A DNA stretch of 64,000 nucleotides from Aselliscus stoliczkanus. Lineage: Eukaryota; Chordata; Mammalia; Chiroptera; Hipposideridae. The first letter of the stretch is position 1; each line of letters opens with the position of its first letter. Location of the stretch: the NCBI GenBank assembly GCA_033961575.1, contig CM066732.1, positions 79,860,187 to 79,924,186 on the forward strand. The letters run 5' to 3'. A program made the position numbers and the translations under genes. The notes under the pieces were generated by a model that ran no database searches, had not been told where the DNA came from, and saw nothing but the letters and a program-made list of their open reading frames with translations. This document shows positions 32,800 through 44,639 of this stretch, piece by piece.

Positions 32800-35275
32800 T
32801 AAGTCTGTAGTGGTATCTCACTGTGGTTTTATTTTATGTAAGCTCTCCAACTGTGTTTTCTTTATCAAAATTCTTTTGGGTATTTCAGGTCCTTTGCATT
32901 TCCACAAATATTTTAGAATTACTATGATAATATTTACCAAAATGCCTGCAGGGAATTTTGTTAGGATTGGATTAAATCTGTAGATCAATTTGGGAAGAAC
33001 TGACACCTTAGCAATAGTGAGTCTTCTGAGCCAAGAAAACAGCCTATCTCTCCATAAATTTAGGTCTTCTTTAGTTTCTCTCATCAATGTTTTCTACTTT
33101 TCAGTGTATAGGTCTTGTACAGCTTTAGTAAAGTATATCTCTAATTATGGTATATTCCTTGCTGGCATTGCAAACAGTGTTTTTTAGATTGATTTAATTT
33201 AAATTTCCAATTGTTTGTTGCTGATATATAGAAATACTATTAGTTTTTGTTTATTGACCTTGCACCTCGAAATCCTTCTAAGTTCACTTATGAGTTGTCT
33301 CTTGTAAAGGTTTCTGTATACTTTATTAATTTTTTCATACCTCATTGCACTATTTAGGACCTTCATGACCATGTTGAATGGAAGTCATTGGAGCAGACAT
33401 TTCTGTCTCATTCCTGATCTTGGGGAGGAAGGAGTCAGCTTTTCACTATAAAATATGTTACCTGTAGCTTTTAATATATGTGCCCTTTATCAGGTGGAGG
33501 AAGTTTCCTTCTATTCCTGGTTTACTGAGAGATTTTATCGTGAGTGGACACTGGATTTTGTCAAATGCTTTCTCTGCTTCTATTGCAGTGATCATTGGGT
33601 GTTTCTTTTTATATATTTTAATACGATTAATTACATTGATTGATTTTGAATGTTAAACCAATCTTGAATTTCTGAAATAAATCACACTAGGCCACACTGT
33701 CATATTCATTTTTATATTGCTGGATTTGATTTGCTAATACTTCAAGGATCTTTGCATCAATGTTCAGGAGGGATATTGGTCTGTAATTTTCTTTTCTTAC
33801 AATGCCGTCATCTGGTTTTGGAATCAGGATGATGCTGCCTTGAGTTGGGAAGTGTTCCCTCTTTGAATTTCTACATGAATGTATGAGTTCATATAGAATT
33901 GGTATTATTTATTGCTTAAATATTTAGTAGCATTCATTAATAAAGGCATCTAGGCCTGCATGTTTCTTCTTGTGAAGGTTTTAAATTACAAATTAGCTTA
34001 ATTAATAGAATCAGAAGCATTGAGTTTATTTCTTGATTGGGATTTGGTAGTTTGTATCTTTAAGAAATGTGTCATTTTTGTCTAAATCATTGCATTTCTT
34101 GAAATAAAATTGTTCATAATACTTCAATATTTCAATAATATTAATATCCTTTCAATGTCATAGGATGTCTAATAATGTCACCTCTTATTCTTCATGTTAG
34201 TAATATGGGTCTTTTTTCTTGGTAAGTCTGGCAAGAGGATTGTCAATTTTACTGATCTTTTCAAAGAAACAGTATTAGTTTCGCTATTGTTTTTCTATTT
34301 TCCAGTTTATTATTTCCTAGTCTGATCTTTCTATTTCCTTTCTTCTGTTTACTTTGGGCTTCAATTGCTCTTTCTTTTTCTCACTTTTTAATGTTGAAGC
34401 TTAAGACATTATTTGAGACCCTTAGTTTTTCCTTCTAGTTTAGCTATGTAGTGGTACAAAATTTCCTCTGAACATATTATCTGAGTAAACTTTTGATATG
34501 TTGTGTTTTCATTTTCACTTAGTTCAAAAATTTTAATTTCCCCTGTGATATCATTTTTTGACCCATTGTTTATTTAGAAGTTTGTTGTTTAATTTCCAGT
34601 TATATGGGAATTTTCTAGAGATCATTCTATTAATAATTTCTAAGTTCAATTGTGGTCAGAGAAAATACTTTATATGGTTTGAATCCCTATAATTTAAAGA
34701 AAAACTTTTATGGCCCCATAATATAGTCTGTCTTTTTAAGTCTTCCATGAAAACAATGTGTATTTATGTGTTTTTATATGGAGTGTTTAATAAATGTCAG
34801 TTAGTTCAAGATAATTAGTAATGTCATGAGTCTTCTAAACCTTAACGATTTTCTGTTTACTTGTTCAATCAATTATTGAGGAATGGGCATTGAAACCTGT
34901 GGCCATATTGGTCTTTTATTCCCCTTTCAATTTTATAATTATCTGCTTCATATATTTTGAAGCCCTGTTATTAGGTACATAAACCCTTAGGATATTTATG
35001 TCTACTTGATGTATTGACTCCTTTATCATTCTGAAATGACTCATGTTTATCATCCTTATATTAACAATGACTTACTCTGAAATATATTTTATCTTACGTT
35101 AATAATACCACTTAAGCTTTTATGACTAGTTTTAGTATGGTTCATCATTTTATATCCTTTTATTTTTAACCCTATTGTGTTTTTATGCTGAAGTGTGATT
35201 CTTATTAGCAGCATGTGGTTGGGTCTTGCTTTTTTATGCAGTCTGGCAACCTCAGTCTTTTTTAAAAATAGTTTT

Positions 35276-35815
35276 CTGTTTTTAATTGGGATATAATTGA
35301 CATATAACATGATATTTGCAGGTATGCAACATAATAATTTGATATATCTATATATTACAAAGTGATAATTACAATAAATTTAGTTATATCCATCACCACA
35401 CACAGTTACAAATTTTTTGTGGTGAGAACTTCTAAGATTTACTCTCTTATCAACTTTCATATTTACAGTACAGTATTATTAACTGTTGTCACCATGCGGC
35501 ACATTGCATCCCCAGGATTTATTTGTTTGTTTCTTTTTATTTTTAAAATTATTATTAGTTTCAGGTATACAAAACAACATAATGATTAGACATTTACACA
35601 CCTCACAAAGGGATAACCCTAACAAGTCTACTTCCCATCTGACACCACACATAGCTATTACAACACCACTGACTATATTCCCTATGCTGTACCTTATATA
35701 TGTAAGTATGTGTGTGTGTGTGTATAAATGTAACTTTCAATATTATTTTATATTAGTTTCAGGTGTACAGTGCAGTGGTTAGGCATTTATATAATTTATG
35801 AAGTGATCCCCCCAA
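35276..35815 (-). mobile_element. LINE-1 3' UTR segments between the two head-to-head L1s
   Basis: Two reverse-strand L1 3' UTR pieces in tandem. An older type lies at about 35280-35515 (ttgacatataacatgatatt, accatgcggcacattgcatc). A younger type lies at about 35540-35815 (ttattagtttcaggtataca, gctattacaacaccactgac), related to 29408-29640 and 62800-63110. A short (GT)n lies near 35707-35722. Confidence 0.65.
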
Positions 35816-37908
35816 TAAAATAGACTTCAAAATGAACATTATACTAAGAAACAAAGAAGGACATTACATAATAATAAAGGGATCAATCCAATAAGATGTT
35901 ACCCTAGAAAATGTTTCTGCACCCAACATAGATGCACCTAAATATAAAAAACAAATATTGACTGACATAGAAAGAGGGATCGAATGTAATGCAATCATAG
36001 TAGGGAACTTTAACATCCCCACCCCATTGACACCAATGCACAGATCTTCCAGACAGAAAATCAACACAGAAACAGCCTTAAATGACACACTAAATCAGAT
36101 GGATTTAACTGATATTTTTAGAGAATTTATAATATACATTATTTTCAAGTGCACATGGAACATTTTCCAAGATAGTCCATATGTTAGGACACAAAACAAG
36201 TCTCAGTAAATTTAAGAAGATCGAAATCATGTCAAATGTTTTCCCTGACCACAATGATATGAAACTAGGACTCATTTACAGGAAAAAAAACTGAGAAACA
36301 CACAAACACCTGGAAGCTAAATAACATGCCACTAAACAATGAATGGGTCAACAATGAGATCAAGGAATAAATCAAAAGGTACCTTCAGACAAATGAAAAT
36401 GAAAGCACAGGACCCAAATCTAGGTGAAACAGTGAAAGCATCATAACAGAGAATTTCATAGCCATACAGGCCTAATTCAGGAAACGAACAAACAAAAAAT
36501 CTGAAGTAAACAATCTAATCTTACACTTAAAGGAACTAGAAAAAGAACAGCAAACAAAGTCCAAATTGAATAGAAGGAAGGTAATAATAAAGATCAAGTG
36601 GAAATAAACAAAATAGAGTATAAAAAAAACAGTATAAAGGATCAATGAAAGCAAAAGCTGGTTCTTTAAAAAGGTAAACAAAATTGATAAACCTGTAACC
36701 AGACTCAAGACAAAAATAAATAAAACAAGAAATGAAAGAGAAGTGACAACTGACATCATAGAAATACAAAGGTTTATAAGAAAATACTATGAACAATTAT
36801 ATGCCAACAAATTGGACAACCAGGAAGAAATGGATACACTCCTAGAAGCCTACAATCTTCCAAGACTGACTAAAGAGAAAACAGAAAGTCTGAACTGACC
36901 GATGACTACTAACAATGTTAAATCATTAATCAAAAAACTCCCAACAAACAAAACTGCTGGCCTGTCTGGATTCTCAGATAAATTTTATCAAATATTCAAA
37001 GGAGAATTAACACCAATCCTTCTCAAACTATACCAAAATATTCAGGAGGAAGGAAAGCTCCCAAGCTTATTTTACGAGGCTGCCTTTACTCTGATTGCAA
37101 AACCAGACAAAGACATACACAAAAACTAAGATTATAGGCTGATATCCCTGATTAACATAGATGTGAAAGTCCTCAACAAAATATTAGCAAACTGAATTCA
37201 GCAATACATTAAAAAGATTATACACCATGATCAAATAGAATTTATTCCTGGATGGAAGATTTGTTCAATATCTGCAAATCAATTAATGTGATATACCACA
37301 TAAACAAAATGAAAGATAAAAATCATATGGTCATATCAATAGATGCATAAAAAACATTTGACAAAATCCAGTATCCATTTATGATAAAAACTCACCAAAC
37401 TGGGAGTAGAGAGACTGTACCCCAATATAATAAAGGCCATAGATGACAAACCCTCAGCTAACATCATACTCAATGGTGAAAAGCTAAAAGTGTTTTCCTT
37501 AACATCAGTAACAAGACAAGAATGTCCACTTTCACCACTCTTATTCAACACAGTATTAAATGTCCTAGTCGCAACAATCAGACAAGAAATAAAAGGCATC
37601 CAAATTGGAAAGGAAGCAGTAAAACCGTCATTATTTGCAGATGACACAATACTTTATAAAGAGATCCCAAAAGATTCCACCAAAAACTTAGAACTGGTAA
37701 ATGAATTCAGTAGCATAGCAGGATACAAAATTAGTATTCATAGAAAATTAATAGAAATTGGTTGCCATTATATATACCAATAATGACCTGTCAGAAAGAG
37801 AAATTAAGAAGACAACCCCTTGGGCCAGCCGAGTGGCGTGGTGGTTAAGTGCTGGCTTAGGAAGCCAGTGGCCCTGGTTTGGTCCCACATATGAGGGCCA
37901 GTAACACT

Positions 37909-37940
<32 letters not shown>

Positions 37941-39832
37941 AAGAAAAAGGAAGACAAACAACCCCATTTACAATTACATTAAAAAAAATACCTTGGAATA
38001 AATTTAAGCAAGGAGGCAAAGGACCTATACTCAGAAAACTATAAGACACTGAAGAAACAAATTGAAGATACAGATAAATGGAAGCATATACCATGCTCTT
38101 GGATAGGGACAATTAACATCATTAAAATGTACATACTACCCAAAGCAATGTAGAGTCAGTGTAATCTCTATCAAAATACCAATGGCATTTTTCACAGAAC
38201 CAGAACAAATAATCCTAAAATTTATATGGAACCATAAGACCCTGAATAGCCATGGCAATCCTGAGAAAGAAGAACAAAATTGGAGGTATCACTCCACCTG
38301 ATATCAAACTGTACTACAAGGCTATAGTACTCAAAGCAGCATGGTACTGGCATAAAAATAGACACATAAATCAATGGAATAGAATAGAGAGCCCAGAAAT
38401 AAACCCGTGCCTATATGTTTATTTAACCTATGGCAAAGGCAGTAAGAATATACAGTGGGGTAAAGACAGTCTATTCAATAAATTGTGTTGGGAAAACTGG
38501 ACAAATACATGGAAAAAAATGAAACTGGACCACCTTCATATACCATATACAAGAATAAACTCAAAATGGATTAAAGATTTAAATGTAAGACCTGAAACTA
38601 TAAAACTCCTAGAAGAAAATATAGGCAATAAACTTTCTGACATTGCTCTAGCAATAATTTTTTCTGATTTATCTCCTTGGGCATGGGGAACAAAGAAAAT
38701 AAATAAATGGGACTACATCAAACTAAAAAGATTTTGCACATCAAAGTAATCCAACAATGAAACAAAAAGGCCTACTGAATTAGAGGAAATATTTGCCAAT
38801 GATACATCTAAGAAGGGGTTAATATCCAAAATTTATAAAAAAAAAACACATACAACTCAATACCATAAAGAAACAAAAAACAAAAACAAAAGTGGCAGAA
38901 GACCTGAATTGACATTTCTTTGAAAAGGACATACAGATGGCCAATAGACCTATGAAAAGATGCCCAATGTCACTAGTCATCAGAGAAATGCAAATAAAAA
39001 CCTAATAGATACCAGTTCACACCTGTCAGAATGGCTATCATCTATAAATACACAAAAAACAACTACTGGAGAGGATGTGGAGAAAAGGGAACCCTCGTAC
39101 ACTGTTGGTGGGATTGTGAATTGGTACAGCCCCTATGGAAAACATGGAGTTTCCCCCCAAAATTGGAGTTTCCCAAAAAATTTAAAAATAGAACTACCTT
39201 ATGACCCAGCAATTCCACTTCTGGTTATTTATCCAGAGAAATCCAAAACACTAATTCAAAAAGATATATGCATACCTGTGTTCATTGTAGTATTATTTAC
39301 AATAGCCAGGATATGAAAGCAATCTAAGTGCCCATCAATATATGATTCGATAAAGAAGTGGTAGATATACACAGTGATACTACTCAATCATAAAAAAAGA
39401 ATGAAATCTTACCATTTGCAACAACATGGATGTGATTTAGAGGCTATTATGCTAAGTGAAATAAGTCAGTGAAAGACAAATACCATATGATCTCACTTAT
39501 ATGTGGAATTTAAAGAACAAAATAAATGAATAAACAAAACAGAAACAGACTTATAGATCCAGAGAACAAACTGATGGTTGCCAGAGCGGAGGGGTGTTGG
39601 GGAGCTGGGTGAAAAAGATAAAGGTATTAAGAAATACATATTGGTTCTTACAGAATAGTCACAGGGATGTAAAATACAGCATAGAGGTTACAATCAATAA
39701 TGTTACGACAGCTATGTATAGTGCCAGGTGGGTTCTACACTAATCAGGGGGATCACTGCATAAATTATGTAAATGTCTAACCACTGTGCTGTACATCTAA
39801 AACTAATATAATATTAAATATAAAAAAAAGAT
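35816..39832 (+). mobile_element. LINE-1, plus strand, truncated in the endonuclease domain, 3' complete
   Basis: It begins within the ORF2 endonuclease region; the plus frame 35958-36209 includes IIVGNFNIPTP, the L1 GDFN-type block. It continues through the RT: frame 36902-37129 has LPTNKTAGLSGFSDKFYQ, and frame 37490-37783 keeps the catalytic FADDTILY. Frame 38252-38749 (165 aa) is the ORF2 C-terminal region, with [15 protein letters not shown]. The 3' UTR (gatggttgccagagcggagg near 39573) ends at an A-rich tail near 39830. ORF2 is split by many stops, frameshifts and a SINE at 37822, so it is not functional. ORF1 and the 5' UTR are absent. Confidence 0.92.
37822..37945 (+). mobile_element. 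Short tRNA-derived SINE inside L1 ORF2
   Basis: Head GGGCCAGCCGAGTGGCGTGG, junction agtaacactgccctc, then about 26 A. L1 sequence on the two sides (aagaagacaacccc at 37806-37819, then a similar gaagacaaacaacccc at about 37949-37964) joins as one ORF2 block once the SINE is removed. It inserted after the L1. Confidence 0.92.
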
Positions 39833-39839
39833 AATCCAT

Positions 39840-40050
39840 TTGACACAACAGATCTACTTTTAGGAAGTTAATATAATGAAAAAATTGGATGGGTGCACAA
39901 AGATGTATTGTATAATGATATTTACCACAGCATTGTTTGTAATAGGAAAACCATGGAAATGCCCTGAATATCTAGCAACATGGAACTGTTAAATAAATTG
40001 TGCTACAGCCATTTTTTAGAATACCATACTATCATTAAAATATTGGTCTT
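39840..40050 (+). mobile_element. Older LINE-1 3' fragment
   Basis: gatatttaccacagcattgt near 39918, followed by taggaaaaccatggaaatgc and ttaaataaattgtgctacag, is the usual L1 ORF2-tail/3' UTR pattern in a more decayed form than the adjoining L1. Confidence 0.6.
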
Positions 40051-40059
40051 GGATTTTGC

Positions 40060-42439
40060 CATAGAAGGATTCTCTATCCATCTATTTATCTATCTACCTA
40101 TCTAGATATATAATTTTAAAGAAAATATATTTGAGTTACAGAATATATATATTCTTTTCAAGTGCACATGAATTTATATATTAGTTTATTAAAAAAAACC
40201 ACATGCATGCATGTATTTATTCTAAAGAGAAGAACGTGAAAGTATAACAATGCCTATCCCTAGGTGATGGAATTTTATCAATTTTACTTCAATATTTTCT
40301 TTCTTTTTAAAATTGTAATAATTATTAACTACTTAAGTAATTTGTTTTAATTAAAGATGAAATTTAATAGTGACAGCAGCAACTACTTCAAGATTAATTT
40401 TCCTATTATTTAGTCATTTCACCAGAATAGTTGAGGGGGTACTATTGACTACTAACCTTATAAAAATATTCAAAAGATTTTTTTTTAAATATCAGGGACT
40501 ACATCTAGTTCCATATTGATTTAGGATCTTTTGCATTTCATTGTATGATTAAGTCCTTTAATAGAGTTCATAAACACTCTAAAATGTCAAAGAGGAAGTT
40601 TGCAACAAAGCAACAATATAGCATCACATTATTAACTGACTATCAAACCCCACTTGTATGAGTTATGTAAAATGAAATTATCTTCTTACAAAAAATAGTG
40701 GGAGAGATTCAAGCCTTCCAGCCTTTGGTTTCATTTAGTTTAAGTACATAACCCAGCCCTCTGCAGATGCTTCATTTTGAAAGGGTGTAATTTTCTGAGA
40801 CATTCTCTGATTTTACTCATGTTAGAAATATCTTTGAGAACTTTCACAGTTCTTCTTTGAGCCTTGGATAAAATTACATATCGTTGTCTAAAGGATGTAA
40901 AATTTAGAATATAAAATAAAGCAAATTATGTTGGAACTAATGTTTTAATTTGGTTTCATACTTTCTCCTTCAGTGTTTGAGGCACACAACTTTTCAAGGA
41001 GATTTATTTTCTGATTTGCTTTCTTTTCATGAGAAACACCTGCAACATTTCATGAAAATCATTGCCCTCATATATTTTCAAAAAATTTTCTCCTCTAAAT
41101 AACTGGATTCATTTATTAAGTATAAGTTAGAACAAGCAACCTGAGACTTTGGTTTACATGCCAATAATCTATAGTGTTCCATCAGTGATTCCGATTGCAG
41201 GTTTGTATTATTGTTAGAATACCTGAACTTTTCTAAGGCAATACAATTTTTTTCTTTGTTTTTGGTCAAGGAAACAAATTATTTTCAAGTATAAATTTCA
41301 ACCTAAAATGGCAGAGAAAGACATGTAATATGCCACAATTTGTCAAGTGCTTTAGAGAATTATTATATGGAATAAATCACTGGTAGCACCAAGAAGAAGG
41401 TACAAAAATATGACAGAAATTTACAGGATAGTTTGCAATTAGAGGGCTCTAGAGAAATTAATTATACAATATTATTTAATACATAATAAAATTTGATGAA
41501 CTAGTGTTTGAGTGTCCATCAAACTAGTGTTGAAATAATTTTCCCAGGGCATGCAGTGACTACACTGATTAAATCTGAAAATAAGGAAATAGTGAAACTA
41601 TGAAGCTGGTGCTTGGGATCAACAGATACAGCAGAATCCCAATTTCAAATTTGAAACAGCTGAGGAAGAAAATCTACCTAGACACAGCTCATTTTGTTAT
41701 TTAACAAATATTTATTGCATGGCTCCTGCCTGCCAAGCCTTCTGCTAAGCACAGGGGAACTCCATGAAGAGGACAGACATAGCTCCTGTGTTTAGGGAAC
41801 TTATTTCCTGGACTGTCAGTAGCTTCTGTCTCAGAGTATTTTGGGTCCTTTTTAATTTTTGTGCTCTTCTGTATTTTCAAAAATTCCTATTTCTGAAAAT
41901 ATTTCAGAGAAAGAAAAGGAATGAAGGATTGTATTTTGAAAAGCGGCCCCGGGATAAAATTTATCCAATGAAGTCCTTGTTCACTGAAGTTTATACCTTT
42001 GCTTCTTCTAGTAGGCTTGCCATGGCCTGCCTTCCTGAGTTTGCTTCTGTCACTTAACTGTTCAGATTTGGTTTCACTTTTTTGTTTCCCCACCAGTTGA
42101 TCCGTGGTGATATACTCCCTGCCTCAAGATTTTGTATGGCCTATGTTTTCCCAGCTTTACAACCCTCTGATTCAATGACTTTAAAAAAAAATTAATCCCT
42201 TTATCTCAGTCAGGTCGTTGTGCCCTCATCCTTTAAACTGGCCACTGTTTAAAGGAACTCCCAGGAACTCCAATCCAACAATTTTAAATGCTTTTGTAAT
42301 TACATGCTTCATTCGACTCTTGAAGATTAGAAAGGAAGGATTCCAACTGCCTTATTCTCTCTATTTTAAACTATCTGAATGAAGAGGACAGGGTGCTAGT
42401 ATGCTCTGTATATACTCTCTCATTCTCTTAGCAGCTATT
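40060..42439. other. AT-rich non-coding DNA with minor repeats
   Basis: A (TATC)n-like microsatellite lies near 40078-40106. An L2/MIR-type stretch lies near 41698-41820 (tatttaacaaatatttattg, ctcctgtgtttagggaactt). The rest is unclassified. Frames at 41078-42093 have no family signature. Confidence 0.4.
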
Positions 42440-42548
42440 TGAGAGCTAACGTTTATTGTGTGATTACTATGTGCTAGGCACCGTGGTAAATATACTACTT
42501 TATGTAAATTACTTCAACTAAAATTTATAGGTGTTCTATCAAGTAAGC

Positions 42549-43120
42549 TGTATTATTTTCGTAGGGCCGCTGTATGAAATTACCACAGGCTGAGTGGCTT
42601 AAAACAACAGGATTTTATTTTCATCGTTCTCGTTAGTACAAAAGCAAGATGTGGACAGGATTGGCTCCTTCCGTGCCTCTCTCTTAGCTTCTAATGGCTG
42701 CTAGCAATCCTCGAGGTTCGTGGCTTGCAACTTCATAATTCCAGTTTCTGCCTCTGTCGTCACCTGACCTTCTTCCCTCTGTGTTTGTGTCTTTACATGG
42801 TGTTCTCTTTTTCTTTCTTTCTTTCTTTTTTTTTTTTGTTTGTTTTTTTGAGAGCAGTGTCACTGGCCCTCATATGTGGGACCAAACCGGGGCCGCTGGC
42901 TTCCCAAGCCAGCGCTTAACCACCGCGCCACTCGGCCGGCCCTTGTTCTCTTTTTCTTATATAAACTGTAGTCATTTTATATTAAGGGTCCACCCTCACT
43001 CCGTGTGGCCTCATCTGAATTAATTACATCTGCAACAGCCCTACCTCCAAATAAGGTCACATTCTTAGGTTTAGGGAAGGAAATGAATCTTTGGGGAATA
43101 TCATTTAACCCAGTATATCA
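42549..43120 (-). mobile_element. MaLR (MLT1-like) LTR, reverse strand, with a SINE inside
   Basis: The left edge (tgtattattttcgtagggcc) and right blocks (taattacatctgcaacagcc, ctccaaataaggtcacattc) match the reverse MLT1 consensus. A SINE at 42816-42943 interrupts it. A solo LTR; no internal region. Confidence 0.78.
42816..42943 (-). mobile_element. Short tRNA-derived SINE, reverse strand
   Basis: The head GGGCCGGCCGAGTGGCGCGG keeps all CpGs, suggesting youth. The target duplication tgttctctttttct lies at 42801-42814 and 42944-42957. The tail is a (CTTT)n/T run. Confidence 0.95.
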
Positions 43121-43265
43121 GTGTTGTTATTATTCTCCTTTGAACGTATGAAGAAAAAAAATGCTCAGGCAGTTAAATACTTTACCTAGAATTACACGTG
43201 TTCTGGGGAATCAGAATTCTAACTCAGATCCGTCTGTTGACAAAGCCCATTCTCTTAAGCACTAA

Positions 43266-44282
43266 GATGAGAAATATGAGAAAGCTCTTTATCTCTCAGT
43301 AGATCTATAGTCCAAATGGAATTAAGACACGAACATTTAAATAATAGCAAAAAAAGAAAACTCAGAGACTATACAAGCTAAGCTACAAGATATCCTACTA
43401 ATTATCTTTCCAAACAAAATAGCACACAAACATAACATGGTTCCATTTTCCCTTTCCTTTAAATACTGTGATGTAGGGAGAAATACAAACAACAAAAGTA
43501 CACAAACATGATAATTTCATCTATAGGTATCATTACTTTTTGCTTCCTTCAGTACAGGTTAAAATCAAAGTGTTCTGCTAAATTCTCTGCCTCATAGTTT
43601 ATCATATCTCTCTTTCCACTTAATCTGCATCTTAAATTCACCTGTGCCAACTAAAGCCAAGCTTGCGCCCCAGAATCTTCTCTTTCCTTCCAATAGAATT
43701 AGGTAGTATCTGTCAATAACTTCTCTCTGTCTCTGTAAACCTACTGTCATGTTTTGGGGCCTGTGTGGGAGGTTGGGCATGCTAAAGGCATAATGGTACT
43801 GCTAGGAATCCTTTTGGGAGTTGAAGGTGACACGGCTAGACATTACCTAGGCTTCTGGATCTTAGACTTAAAAAGAAGGAACAAACGTTATCTGGGTCGC
43901 AGCTGGGGCTGACTTGGACCAGACCAGACTGGGGCTGACAGGATTGGAGGAGCCCTGATAATTTACAGCACTGAGGTGTAAAGGCCAAGTGGAACTGGCT
44001 GCAGAGTTGACTTGCTGATGATTCTCTGAACTACACTTCTTGGTATTACTAAATTGTCTCGAATATCCTATTTATGTCAGTGACAAAACCTAGGACAGGA
44101 GTAAGCTAAGTTGCTTCTGCTATGTAGTGGTTGTAGAGGGGGTGCAAGAAAGGCACAGAGATTAAGTGGCTCATATTAAATTGAGACTATTGGACTCCAA
44201 AGCTCATTCTCTTAATTACTGCCCTGCACATTCTCCCAAGAAGGTAGTACCAGCTGTAAATAATATTTGTATATTTCTTTGG
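43266..44282. other. Non-coding DNA, unclassified, with a MIR-like trace
   Basis: A decayed MIR-like piece lies near 44150-44230 (ggcacagagattaagtggct). The minus frame 43592-43780 has no signature. Confidence 0.4.
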
Positions 44283-44635
44283 GAGAGAGAAATAACATTT
44301 ATTAAGCACCTAACATGTTTGAGGCATTCTTTTATGTTTAACATATATTATCTCATTTAATTGTTATTTTTTTATTTTTTATTATTATTTTTTATTTTTT
44401 TTATTTTTTTTGCGGGCAGTGTCACCAGCCCTTATATGTGGGACCGAACTGGGGCTGCTGGCTTCCCAAGCCAGCGCTTCACCACTGTGCCACTTGGCTG
44501 TCCCTCATTTAATTCTTACCACACATTTCTTTGTTCCTCAGAGTAATGCTGCCAGAAGATACTGTTATTCTTGTACTGCAGATACAAAGAATGAAACTCG
44601 GAGAGGCTAGGACTTCTCCAAAGCTACTAGACCAC
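44283..44635 (-). mobile_element. MIR SINE, reverse strand, split by a short SINE
   Basis: The left piece has aataacatttattaagcacc and atatattatctcatttaatt. The right piece has tgttattcttgtactgcaga and actcggagaggctaggactt. The younger SINE lies between them with its own target duplication. Confidence 0.7.
44363..44503 (-). mobile_element. Short tRNA-derived SINE, reverse strand
   Basis: The head GGGACAGCCAAGTGGCACAG is mutated relative to the others. The tail is a long T/AT-rich tract. The target duplication ctcatttaatt lies at 44352-44362 and 44504-44514. Confidence 0.92.
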
Positions 44636-44639
44636 GATG

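Larger units (their letters stand above)
31880..35275 (-). mobile_element. LINE-1, reverse strand, truncated in the endonuclease domain
   Basis: The 3' UTR lies at the left (aaaatatacactttgatgag near 31910). Reverse ORF2 follows: the minus frame 32818-33087 reads as the L1 ORF2 C-terminal region (ILPKLIYRFNPI, YLWKCKGPEIPK). RT-region sequence lies near 33540-33980. The endonuclease-domain start, including tgggtcttgcttttttatgc near 35219, is at the right. All frames are broken, so it is inactive. It was interrupted later by a SINE (32177-32276) and a MITE (32719-32799). Confidence 0.85.
42440..43265 (-). mobile_element. MIR SINE, reverse strand, split by a MaLR LTR
   Basis: The left piece (about 42440-42548) has gtgtgattactatgtgctag and gcaccgtggtaaatatacta. 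The right piece (about 43121-43265) has gttattattctcctttgaac, then caggcagttaaatactttac. The two pieces are contiguous in the MIR consensus once the intervening LTR is removed. An ancient mammal-wide tRNA-derived SINE. Confidence 0.65.

Noticed and set aside
38252..38749. 165-aa open frame, the longest in the window, as a gene
   Set aside because: It is the C-terminal part of LINE-1 ORF2 inside a truncated L1 with broken frames on both sides.
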